From: Alphaproteobacteria bacterium
Lineage (GTDB): Bacteria > Pseudomonadota > Alphaproteobacteria > RF32 > CAG-239
Reading direction: 5' to 3'
Length of the DNA: 5,594 nt
Assembly: GCA_017477035.1 (NCBI GenBank)
Contig: JAFUXW010000230.1
Span: 1-5,594, forward strand
In this document: positions 1 through 5,594 of the stretch, one piece after another
Layout: each line of letters begins with the position of its first letter
Position numbering within the stretch: position 1 is the first letter of the stretch
Translations under genes and position numbers: made by a program
Notes under the pieces: model-generated
The model's database searches: none
Told to the model about the DNA's origin: nothing
Seen by the model: the letters and a program-made list of their open reading frames with translations, nothing else

Positions 1-1432
1 CGTATTTATCCTTAAGTCTTTTAATTTCATCGGCTATTGCTGCCCAGCGTTTATCTTCGCTGTTAACCAAAATTTCCAGTCCTGATTTTTCTTCTTTCAA
101 CTCATTAAATTCTGCGCGAATCTGTTCTTCATCCAAACGCCGTAAATTGCGCAATTTCATATTTAAAATAGCTTCAGCCTGATTATCTGTCAGCTTGAAA
201 GTTGTCATTAACACAACTTTCGGCTCATCTTCTTCACGAATAATACGAATTACTTCATCTAAATTCAAATATGCCGCCAAATAGCCTTCTAAAATTTCAA
301 GACGAGCATTTATTTTGCCGATACGATAATTTATTTTGCGTAAAAAAATATGATTGCGATGCACCAAATAATCATGCAAGACTTCTTTTAAGCTCATTAC
401 CCTCGGCACGCCATCTAAATCCAATACATTCATATTCATATTGAATTTTGCTTCCATATCGGTTTGACGATACAACTGCTCCATCAGCATTGTCGCATCT
501 ATAGTTCTGTTTTTAGGTTCTAAAACAATCCTTATATCTTGAGCGGATTCGTCGCGCACATCACCTAAAAAAGGCAATTTTTTATTGATTAGCAACTCTG
601 CTATTTTTTCTATTAATTTAGATTTGACAACTTGATAAGGTATCTCCGTAACAACTATTTGATATTGTCCGTGTCCCAAATCTTCGGTAGTCCATTTTGC
701 ACGAATACGAAAATTTCCCTTTCCTTGCTTATAATTATTCAAGATAGTTTCAAATGAATCGACTATTGTTCCTCCGGTTGGAAAATCTGGACCTTTTACA
801 CGTCTTACCACATCTTCGTCACTGCAATCGGGATTCTCTATCATATAAACCAAGGCATCGCTCAATTCACTTAAATTATGAGGAGGAATATTGGTAGCCA
901 TACCTACAGCAATTCCCATTGACCCGTTACACAATAGGTTGGGAACCATTGCCGGCATTACTGATGGTTCGCAATCTTCTCCGTCATAGGTATCTATAAA
1001 ATCGACAGCATCGTCATTCAAACCATCCATCAAATCCATAGCAAACTCTGTGAGTCTGGCTTCTGTATAACGCATAGCTGCCGCACCGTCACCATCAATA
1101 TTTCCAAAATTACCTTGTCCATCCACCAACGGATAACGAACCGAAAAATCTTGAGCCAACCGCACCATTGCTCCATAAACCGCACTATCCCCGTGCGGAT
1201 GATATTTACCGATAACATCACCAACAACTCTGGCACATTTTTTAAATCCGTTTTTCGGATCTAAATGCAACTGACGCATTGCATACATCAAACGGCGATG
1301 CACAGGTTTTAAGCCGTCTCTCACATCTGGAAGCGAACGCGAAACTATGGTTGACATAGCATAAGATAAATAGCGTTTACTCAATTCCTCTCCGAATTGG
1401 ACATCTCTTATTTTTTGATTTTCCCCTGCCAT
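1..1432 (-). CDS. parC: DNA topoisomerase IV subunit A (ParC), 3'-truncated by the window edge
   Basis: This is the DNA breakage-reunion subunit of topoisomerase IV, which with ParE decatenates daughter chromosomes and relaxes supercoils. The first 477 codons are present; the rest of the coiled coil and the C-terminal beta-pinwheel DNA-wrapping domain lie beyond the left edge. Visible landmarks are the N-terminal winged-helix segment with KPVHRR (42-47), the YHPHGD motif (77-82), and catalytic Tyr122 with its preceding Arg121 in AAMRYTEAR. The tower follows (GPDFPTGG 214-221, VTEIPYQV 261-268), then the start of the coiled coil (about 370-477). It was called ParC rather than GyrA because the RAKW segment (244-247), LLGDVRDESAQDIR-like stretch (288-301) and AYLNLDEVIRIIR (387-399) match alphaproteobacterial ParC as I recall it. 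The ATG at 1432 has a strong AAGGTGG upstream. It lies 9 bases after recO. Gly87 occupies the position that is usually acidic in the quinolone-contact region (see findings). Confidence 0.95.
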   Translation of the reverse strand, partial: MAGENQKIRDVQFGEELSKRYLSYAMSTIVSRSLPDVRDGLKPVHRRLMYAMRQLHLDPKNGFKKCARVVGDVIGKYHPHGDSAVYGAMVRLAQDFSVRYPLVDGQGNFGNIDGDGAAAMRYTEARLTEFAMDLMDGLNDDAVDFIDTYDGEDCEPSVMPAMVPNLLCNGSMGIAVGMATNIPPHNLSELSDALVYMIENPDCSDEDVVRRVKGPDFPTGGTIVDSFETILNNYKQGKGNFRIRAKWTTEDLGHGQYQIVVTEIPYQVVKSKLIEKIAELLINKKLPFLGDVRDESAQDIRIVLEPKNRTIDATMLMEQLYRQTDMEAKFNMNMNVLDLDGVPRVMSLKEVLHDYLVHRNHIFLRKINYRIGKINARLEILEGYLAAYLNLDEVIRIIREEDEPKVVLMTTFKLTDNQAEAILNMKLRNLRRLDEEQIRAEFNELKEEKSGLEILVNSEDKRWAAIADEIKRLKDKY

Positions 1433-1436
1433 TTTT

Positions 1437-1443
1437 CCACCTT
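1437..1443 (-). promoter_or_regulatory. Shine-Dalgarno site of parC, overlapping the recO stop codon
   Basis: On the minus strand the junction reads TAAGGTGG, followed by four A residues and the ATG of parC. The recO stop TAA and the near-consensus AAGGTGG share bases. This fixes the parC start and suggests that ribosomes finishing recO can reinitiate on parC. Confidence 0.75.
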
Positions 1444-2170
1444 AAAGCTTATACGTTTTAACTAATCCCAACAAAGAACCCCTGTTTTCCGGTAATCGCA
1501 AATTATGTTGGTTCAAAAAATTTCTCTGTAAAAAACTACCGGTCATCGCTAATACTTCAGCTATTTCCCCTCTTTTAGGACGATAATTTTTATCTGCAAT
1601 ATATTGAGGATATGCAAACAACCTATCTTTATAAGGTTCACCAACTTCAGCACACACAGCTCGCCCTGTTTTAGGCGATATATAAAGCAAATTCTGCCGT
1701 TTACCCGTAACGGCACATTCAGAAATATCAAGACCTATACCAAGAAAGTCCAGTAGATAATATTCAAAAAAAGAATAATATACCAACCAGTTACCGTCAT
1801 TTATATGAGTAAAAAAGTCATTTATTACGGAATAAAAAGTCCCCAAATCATCATTTTCAGCCACGCATTCATCAATCAATCGACACAAAGATACCAATGC
1901 TTCTATTTTATCACTATCCAAAACGAAATCAGCCGCGTGTGAACGAACAAGTTCTACATTTCTGATATTGAGCATATTCTCTTCAACTCTGGCATATGCA
2001 TTGAAGGAAATATAGTTTCCGATTTGGAAAATCCCCAAATTACGCGATGAACGCGCTCCGTTTACATAGCCGATTATTTTTCCTTTTTGCGGAGAAACCA
2101 AAGTAACAATCGCCGATTTTTCACCGTGATTTCTGATTTTTATGATATATCCCTCGCCGCTGAACTGCAT
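1442..2170 (-). CDS. recO: DNA repair protein RecO
   Basis: RecO (242 aa, normal length) is a cytoplasmic recombination mediator. It anneals single strands and, with RecR (and RecF), loads RecA onto SSB-coated gaps. The N-terminal OB fold (about 1-80) begins with EGYIIKIRNHGEKSAIVTL, a typical RecO opening with the conserved HGE-S pattern, and this supports the ATG at 2170 as the start. A helical middle (about 85-145) follows. The C-terminal region has LDISECAVTG (147-156), then YISPKTGRAV (163-172) and GEPYKDRLF (177-185), a pattern familiar from alphaproteobacterial RecO. The four-Cys zinc site of some RecO proteins is not formed: Cys152 and Cys173 are the only cysteines in this part. The gene sits 23 bases after kdsA and 9 bases before parC. 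No convincing Shine-Dalgarno precedes it, so translation may depend on coupling to kdsA. RecJ, at the head of the same unit, acts in the same RecFOR pathway. Confidence 0.93.
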   Translation of the reverse strand: MQFSGEGYIIKIRNHGEKSAIVTLVSPQKGKIIGYVNGARSSRNLGIFQIGNYISFNAYARVEENMLNIRNVELVRSHAADFVLDSDKIEALVSLCRLIDECVAENDDLGTFYSVINDFFTHINDGNWLVYYSFFEYYLLDFLGIGLDISECAVTGKRQNLLYISPKTGRAVCAEVGEPYKDRLFAYPQYIADKNYRPKRGEIAEVLAMTGSFLQRNFLNQHNLRLPENRGSLLGLVKTYKL

Positions 2171-2193
2171 CGCTTATTGCCAAACTTTTAATC

Positions 2194-3039
2194 TTAATAT
2201 TCCTTGATAATGCTTTTGTTTATTTTATCAAAAGCCATTAACTCGCCTAATACTCGTTCCATATCGGCAAGAGCTATTGAATTAGGGCCATCCGATAAAG
2301 CCTTATCAGGATTTTCGTGAGTTTCTATAAACACCGCAGCCACCCCAACAGCCACTGCCGCTCTCGCCAACACCGGTGCAAATTCTCTTTGACCGCCGGT
2401 TGTTCCTCCTAATCCTCCCGGTTGCTGAACCGAATGAGTAGCGTCAAATATCAGCGGGTAGCCGGTATCTTTTGCCATTTGCGGAAAAGCGCGCATATCT
2501 GTTATCAATGTATTATACCCAAAACTGGTTCCCCGCTCTGTAATGCAAATATTTTGATTTCCAGAATCTTCAACTTTTTTAACAATATTTTTAACATCCC
2601 ACGGAGCTAAAAATTGTCCTTTTTTTATATTTACCGTTTTACCGGTTTTAGCTGCTGCTACTACTAAATCTGTCTGTCGGCACAAAAAAGCCGGTATTTG
2701 CAACATATCCACATATTTTGCTGCAATAGGGCACTGTTCCCGTTCGTGAATATCGGTAACAATCGGCAAATCTGGATACAATTTACGAATTTCTTCAAAT
2801 GTGCGCATTCCTTCTTCTAAACCGACGCCTCTGGCACTGTTAATTGATGTGCGATTTGCCTTATCAAAAGAAGCCTTAAAGATATATGGAATCCCCAATT
2901 TATTTGTGATTTCTACCATCTTGCCGGCAATGAATACTGCGTGTTCACGACTTTCTATTTGACATGGACCTGCCACCACCGACAACGGCAATTTATTGCC
3001 TAAACTAACCTTTCCTACTTTTATAACTTTTTGTTCCAT
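2194..3039 (-). CDS. kdsA: 3-deoxy-D-manno-octulosonate-8-phosphate synthase (KdsA), metal-dependent class
   Basis: KdsA (281 aa) condenses phosphoenolpyruvate with arabinose-5-phosphate in the cytoplasm to make Kdo-8-phosphate, the committed precursor of the Kdo in the LPS inner core. It is a TIM barrel. Motifs in order are VVAGPCQIES (21-30), the KdsA-specific KANR (60-63; DAHP synthases have KPRTS instead), TDIHE (95-99), PAFLCRQTDL (116-125), FDATHSVQQPGG (198-209) and FIETHENPDKALSDGPN (237-253). Cys26, His202, Glu239 and Asp250 match the Cys-His-Glu-Asp metal ligands of the Aquifex enzyme with consistent spacing. E. coli KdsA, which is metal-independent, has Asn in place of the Cys. This copy is therefore predicted to need a divalent metal. 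The ATG at 3039 has AAGGA nine bases upstream, overlapping the pagP stop. The gene lies directly after pagP, so two lipopolysaccharide genes are adjacent; no kdsB, kdsC or kdsD is in the window. Confidence 0.97.
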   Translation of the reverse strand: MEQKVIKVGKVSLGNKLPLSVVAGPCQIESREHAVFIAGKMVEITNKLGIPYIFKASFDKANRTSINSARGVGLEEGMRTFEEIRKLYPDLPIVTDIHEREQCPIAAKYVDMLQIPAFLCRQTDLVVAAAKTGKTVNIKKGQFLAPWDVKNIVKKVEDSGNQNICITERGTSFGYNTLITDMRAFPQMAKDTGYPLIFDATHSVQQPGGLGGTTGGQREFAPVLARAAVAVGVAAVFIETHENPDKALSDGPNSIALADMERVLGELMAFDKINKSIIKEY

Positions 3040-3048
3040 TCTTACAAA

Positions 3049-3053
3049 TCCTT
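3049..3053 (-). promoter_or_regulatory. Shine-Dalgarno site of kdsA, overlapping the pagP stop codon
   Basis: The minus strand reads TAAGGA, with the TAA being the pagP stop and AAGGA the ribosome binding site. Nine bases separate it from the kdsA ATG. The spacing supports the chosen start and suggests termination-reinitiation coupling between pagP and kdsA. Confidence 0.7.
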
Positions 3054-3600
3054 AAAAATGTATCCGTGCAAACATAAACAAAACATTACCATCATTTTTA
3101 ATTCCCGGGACATACGCTCCGTGAATTTCAAAACTACGATATCCGCCACCAGCCATAGGCAAAGGAAGCGGTACCGGAATGTATCCGTATTCATGGCGTT
3201 GTGTCAACCCCAATGCATATCCAACGCCGGCGTGCCATTGATTTTCATCTCCGGCATACCAATTCCACTGACGGGCATAACCGAAATAAGTTTCCACATA
3301 TGAATTAGAATCCTTAAATGCCATTGCATACAAACCTGACCAGGTTCCTTCTTCATTGTAGTGAGATATTCCTAATCCGCCACCCCACGGGTTTTCATTG
3401 TATTTATTAATATGTTCTCTATCGTATGTTAAACGATTGTGCCATGCGTAAAACGGCAAATACAAATCATACTCGTGATTATTTATTATATCCTTACTAT
3501 CCTTAATAATAAAATCTGTCCAATCAGCCAAAACGCCGGCTTGAACATCAAAAGAAATAAAAGACAGCGTAATAGCTGATAATAATCCTTTTATATTCAT
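3052..3600 (-). CDS. pagP: Lipid A palmitoyltransferase (PagP family), outer-membrane beta-barrel
   Basis: PagP enzymes move an acyl chain, palmitate in E. coli, from the sn-1 position of a phospholipid to lipid A in the outer membrane. The modification raises resistance to cationic peptides and alters TLR4 signalling. The 182-aa product has a signal peptide (1-21, cleavage predicted after Val-Gln-Ala), a short helix, then an eight-strand barrel ending in Phe, as outer-membrane barrels do. Motifs closely match E. coli PagP: YDLYLP (44-49), NPWGGGLG (70-77), GLYAMAFKDS (89-98) and VPGIKNDGNV (164-173). Catalytic His54, Asp97 and Ser98 correspond to mature E. coli His33, Asp76 and Ser77. The four lipid-gate prolines are kept (Pro49, Pro71, Pro148, Pro165), as is Arg135 (E. 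coli Arg114). The acyl-ruler residue Gly88 is Ala109 here. The ATG begins one base after the DUF502 stop; only an A-rich purine tract precedes it, so translation is probably coupled. E. coli comparisons are from memory. Confidence 0.95.
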   Translation of the reverse strand: MNIKGLLSAITLSFISFDVQAGVLADWTDFIIKDSKDIINNHEYDLYLPFYAWHNRLTYDREHINKYNENPWGGGLGISHYNEEGTWSGLYAMAFKDSNSYVETYFGYARQWNWYAGDENQWHAGVGYALGLTQRHEYGYIPVPLPLPMAGGGYRSFEIHGAYVPGIKNDGNVLFMFARIHF

Positions 3601-3601
3601 A

Positions 3602-4261
3602 TCATTTCTTTCTTTTTTTTTCGTTAATTTCAGGAGTTACAATACCGCAAGATATCACATATTTTATACCTTCTTCAACACTCATATCCAATTTAATAAC
3701 ATCATTTTCATCAACAAAAATCAAAAAGCCGGAAGTCGGGTTAGGAGTAGTCGGAACGTAAATACTAATTTTTTTATTTTTGGTTTTTTCCTCAATTTCT
3801 CCACCGGTATCTTTCTTACTGACAAACGCTATTGTCCACAAGCCTTTACGCGGATATTCAACCAACACAACCTCACTGAAAGAGCGATTTTTCTGCGACA
3901 AGAATGTTTCAAAAATTTGTTTTACAAGTGAATAAATACTTGAAACAATAGGCATTTTTCTAATAATTTTTTCCCACAAATTTACAAAAAATCTTCCTAC
4001 ATAACCTGTAGTAAGCATTCCGATTAAAAATAAAACAACAAGCAATAATATCAAGCCCAATCCCGGAACTGCGTATGGCACAAAATTGCCTATTGTCCAT
4101 TTTTGCGGTATAAGCTTACTTGTAATATCATTTATCCAAATAACCAAATGGTATGACATATATATCGTAATCGCCACCGGCGCCGCTACGATAACTCCGG
4201 TAAAAAAATAGTTTTTTATTTTTCCGCCAAGGGAAGTAGTATTTTTATGTTCTTCACTCAT
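3602..4261 (-). CDS. DUF502 family inner-membrane protein (COG2928)
   Basis: This is a conserved membrane protein of the DUF502 family (219 aa, usual length). Its biochemical role is not established, so no function is assigned. Two transmembrane helices are visible, at about 19-42 (FFTGVIVAAPVAITIYM) and about 67-86 (GLGLILLLVVLFLIGML). A basic amphipathic stretch follows (WEKIIRKMPIVSSIYSLVKQ, 96-115). A soluble domain then carries the family hallmarks LVEYPRKGLWTIAFV (133-147), VPTTPNPTSGFL (169-180) and MSVEEGIKYVISCG (193-206). The C-terminus is short and very basic (EKKRKK), encoded partly by a run of nine A. The ATG at 4261 starts one base after the recJ stop and has GAGGA nine bases upstream inside recJ. 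The stop lies one base before pagP. Being next to two lipopolysaccharide genes makes an envelope role plausible, but that is context only; the family also occurs beside unrelated housekeeping genes. Confidence 0.92.
   Translation of the reverse strand: MSEEHKNTTSLGGKIKNYFFTGVIVAAPVAITIYMSYHLVIWINDITSKLIPQKWTIGNFVPYAVPGLGLILLLVVLFLIGMLTTGYVGRFFVNLWEKIIRKMPIVSSIYSLVKQIFETFLSQKNRSFSEVVLVEYPRKGLWTIAFVSKKDTGGEIEEKTKNKKISIYVPTTPNPTSGFLIFVDENDVIKLDMSVEEGIKYVISCGIVTPEINEKKRKK
3613..3621 (-). repeat. A9 homopolymer near the 3' end of the DUF502 gene
   Basis: Nine consecutive A on the coding strand (T on the given strand) lie 9 bases before the TGA stop, at codons for Glu-Lys-Lys-Arg. Runs of this length can cause polymerase slippage or sequencing indels. 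Here the reading frame appears intact, because the protein ends at a normal family length. Confidence 0.9.
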
Positions 4262-4262
4262 C

Positions 4263-5594
4263 TCATATTTTCCTCATTAAATCATTAATAATAAACTGAA
4301 CCTTTTTACGACCATTCCAACTGTCACATTTTACATAACCAACGACATCATACATTTCACCTTTGCTTTGTAACATAGCATTACCTATGGCATTATCTGA
4401 AACTCTGAAAGCAATTGCCGGCACTTTTGTTCCCAACCCTGTAGTCAAAAAACATTTTATATGTCCGTTACCTACTATTTGCGGCCAACTTATCATAACA
4501 TTACGAATCATCACTAACGGCTCGGGATTTCCCGTACCGAATGGTTCAAGCATACTTACATTATCGGCGAATTGTTCATTAACTCCGCTTAAGCTTAAAA
4601 CACAATCTATATCCAAAACCGGAGCTATTTTTTCATCACCGAGCTTTTCCAAAATATATTCTCCGACAAACTTTTTAAATTGTGGAATTTGCTCTTTAGT
4701 TAATGAAAATCCGGCGGCCATGGTATGTCCTCCGCCACCAGTTATCAACTGTTTTTCTTTAGCTGCTATAATCAACGCTCCCAAGTCTATTCCTGATACC
4801 GAGCGCGCCGATCCCTTTACTTCATCCGGTTCTATTGACATCACAAATGACGGAATATTATATCGTTCACGTAACTTTCCGGCAACTATCCCGATAACTC
4901 CTTGATGCCAATCATCTCCATATACGAAAGCCATCGGGTATTCTTGTACAGTTCCCTCAACTTGCTCTATTGCTTGTAATAACACATAGTTTTCTATCTC
5001 TTTGCGTTCAATGTTAAACTGATTAAATTTTTCAGCCAAAATCTGCGCTTCGTTATCATTGTCAGAACATAAGAGTTTACTGCCAAGTGAAGCATCTCCG
5101 ACTCTACCGCAAGCATTTATACGAGGTCCAAGCATAAATCCTAAATGATATGATGTCGGAGGTTCGCTTAAATTCAATATCTGCATCAAGTGTTTTAAGC
5201 CGGTATTTTTCATTTTTGCCATCACTTTGAGACCTTGCTTCACATAGGCGCGGTTTAATCCTATTAAAGGAACGACATCGCATACCGTCCCCAAGGCAAC
5301 CAAATCAAGCACCCCCAGCAAATCAGGTTCTTTTTTATCTTTATAAAAATCTTTTTCACGCAACACCCTATTTACGGCTACTAACGTCATAAAACCAACA
5401 CCTACGGCTGACATATATTGTAAATAAGGATAATTATTATCTTCATCAAGACGTTTCGGATTTACCACTGCATATACGTTCGGTAACACTGACTCCGCTT
5501 CGTGATGGTCAATTACTATAATTTCAAAACCATCTTTTACAGCTTTATTCAACACATCAAAAGCTGTAGTTCCGCAATCTATGGTTATTACCAA
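4263..5594 (-). CDS. recJ: Single-stranded-DNA-specific exonuclease RecJ, 5'-truncated by the window edge
   Basis: RecJ is a DHH-superfamily 5'-3' exonuclease that degrades single-stranded DNA in the RecFOR pathway, mismatch repair and base-excision repair. The last 443 codons are present. The first visible codon, TTG at the right edge, is an internal Leu, not a start; roughly 130-150 N-terminal residues, with the first metal-binding motifs, are missing. Counting from that codon: IDCGT (5-9), the signature IDHHE (28-32), GTVCDVVPL (102-110) with a metal-ligand Asp106, GPRINACGR (156-164), DDWHQGVIGIVAGKLRER (227-244), GSARS (261-265), the DHHA1 substrate-binding GGGGHTMAAG (286-295), and LEPFGTGNPEP (349-359) opening the C-terminal OB domain, which ends at the TGA. 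All visible catalytic elements are intact. The gene runs straight into the DUF502 gene with a one-base gap and carries that gene's ribosome binding site within its own last codons. It is the first visible gene of the apparent operon. Confidence 0.96.
   Translation of the reverse strand: MVITIDCGTTAFDVLNKAVKDGFEIIVIDHHEAESVLPNVYAVVNPKRLDEDNNYPYLQYMSAVGVGFMTLVAVNRVLREKDFYKDKKEPDLLGVLDLVALGTVCDVVPLIGLNRAYVKQGLKVMAKMKNTGLKHLMQILNLSEPPTSYHLGFMLGPRINACGRVGDASLGSKLLCSDNDNEAQILAEKFNQFNIERKEIENYVLLQAIEQVEGTVQEYPMAFVYGDDWHQGVIGIVAGKLRERYNIPSFVMSIEPDEVKGSARSVSGIDLGALIIAAKEKQLITGGGGHTMAAGFSLTKEQIPQFKKFVGEYILEKLGDEKIAPVLDIDCVLSLSGVNEQFADNVSMLEPFGTGNPEPLVMIRNVMISWPQIVGNGHIKCFLTTGLGTKVPAIAFRVSDNAIGNAMLQSKGEMYDVVGYVKCDSWNGRKKVQFIINDLMRKI
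4271..4275 (-). promoter_or_regulatory. Shine-Dalgarno site of the DUF502 gene inside recJ
   Basis: GAGGA lies within the last codons of recJ, nine bases before the DUF502 ATG, which itself starts one base after the recJ TGA. It supports the chosen start, and the tight join implies recJ and the DUF502 gene share a transcript. Confidence 0.65.

Noticed and set aside
1030..1236. Minus-strand open frame of 68 codons inside parC
   Set aside because: It is in a different frame from parC and overlaps the catalytic Tyr and YHPHGD region, so it is an out-of-frame shadow.
1..1432. Assignment as gyrase subunit A
   Set aside because: The N-terminal motifs are shared, but the tower and coiled-coil segments (RAKW, GDVRDESAQDIR, AYLNLDEVIRI) match alphaproteobacterial ParC, and the recO neighbour fits parC. 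The truncated C-terminus means the GyrA box could not be checked directly.
2171..2193. Possible promoter or terminator in the kdsA-recO gap
   Set aside because: The 23-base gap has no inverted repeat, no T-run on the transcript side and no room for spaced promoter boxes. It looks like a plain intergenic spacer.
2422..2610. Plus-strand open frame of 62 codons
   Set aside because: It is antisense to the metal-site region of kdsA and is a shadow of that gene's conserved codons.
3031..3303. Plus-strand open frame of 90 codons across the kdsA-pagP junction
   Set aside because: It is antisense to PagP, which is strongly supported by motifs, and its translation shows no recognisable feature.
4363..4905. 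Plus-strand open frame of 180 codons
   Set aside because: It is antisense to recJ, whose catalytic and DHHA1 motifs run through the same bases. The translation resembles no family, and no ribosome binding site or neighbour supports it.
5592..5594. TTG at the right edge as the recJ start codon
   Set aside because: The residues that follow are the internal motif leading to the catalytic Asp-Cys-Gly. RecJ needs a further N-terminal stretch with earlier metal-binding motifs, so the gene simply continues past the edge.

Overview
The window is 5.6 kb of continuous minus-strand coding sequence. Six genes all read right to left with almost no space between them. In transcription order they are recJ (5' end cut off by the right edge), a DUF502 membrane protein, pagP, kdsA, recO and parC (3' end cut off by the left edge). 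The gaps are 1, 1, 12, 23 and 9 bases. I see no hairpin-plus-T-run terminator and no room for an internal promoter outside coding sequence, so the simplest reading is one polycistronic unit. Its promoter and its end both lie outside the window.

The DNA looks AT-rich, with many A/T-ending codons (composition not computed). The proteins point to a Gram-negative alphaproteobacterium. ParC, RecO and KdsA carry motif variants I associate with that class, and a recO-parC neighbourhood is familiar there. An AT-rich alphaproteobacterium with LPS and a PagP could belong to an uncultured host-associated or gut lineage, but that placement is a guess. KdsA and PagP together imply an outer membrane with Kdo-containing lipopolysaccharide.

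Region by region: 4263-5594 is the RecJ 5'-3' single-strand exonuclease. 3602-4261 is a two-helix inner-membrane DUF502 protein. 3052-3600 is an outer-membrane lipid A palmitoyltransferase of the PagP family. 2194-3039 is Kdo-8-phosphate synthase of the metal-dependent class. 1442-2170 is the RecO recombination mediator. 1-1432 is most of the topoisomerase IV A subunit. RecJ and RecO belong to the same RecFOR gap-repair pathway, ParC handles chromosome decatenation, and the three middle genes are envelope genes.

I found no previously undescribed multi-gene system. The points most worth a second look are residue-level. PagP keeps its catalytic and lipid-gate residues but has Ala where E. coli PagP has the acyl-length 'ruler' Gly88. 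ParC has Gly at the acidic quinolone-contact position. There is also an A9 run at the DUF502/pagP junction where a one-base slip would fuse the two reading frames, and two junctions where the stop codon overlaps the next gene's ribosome binding site.
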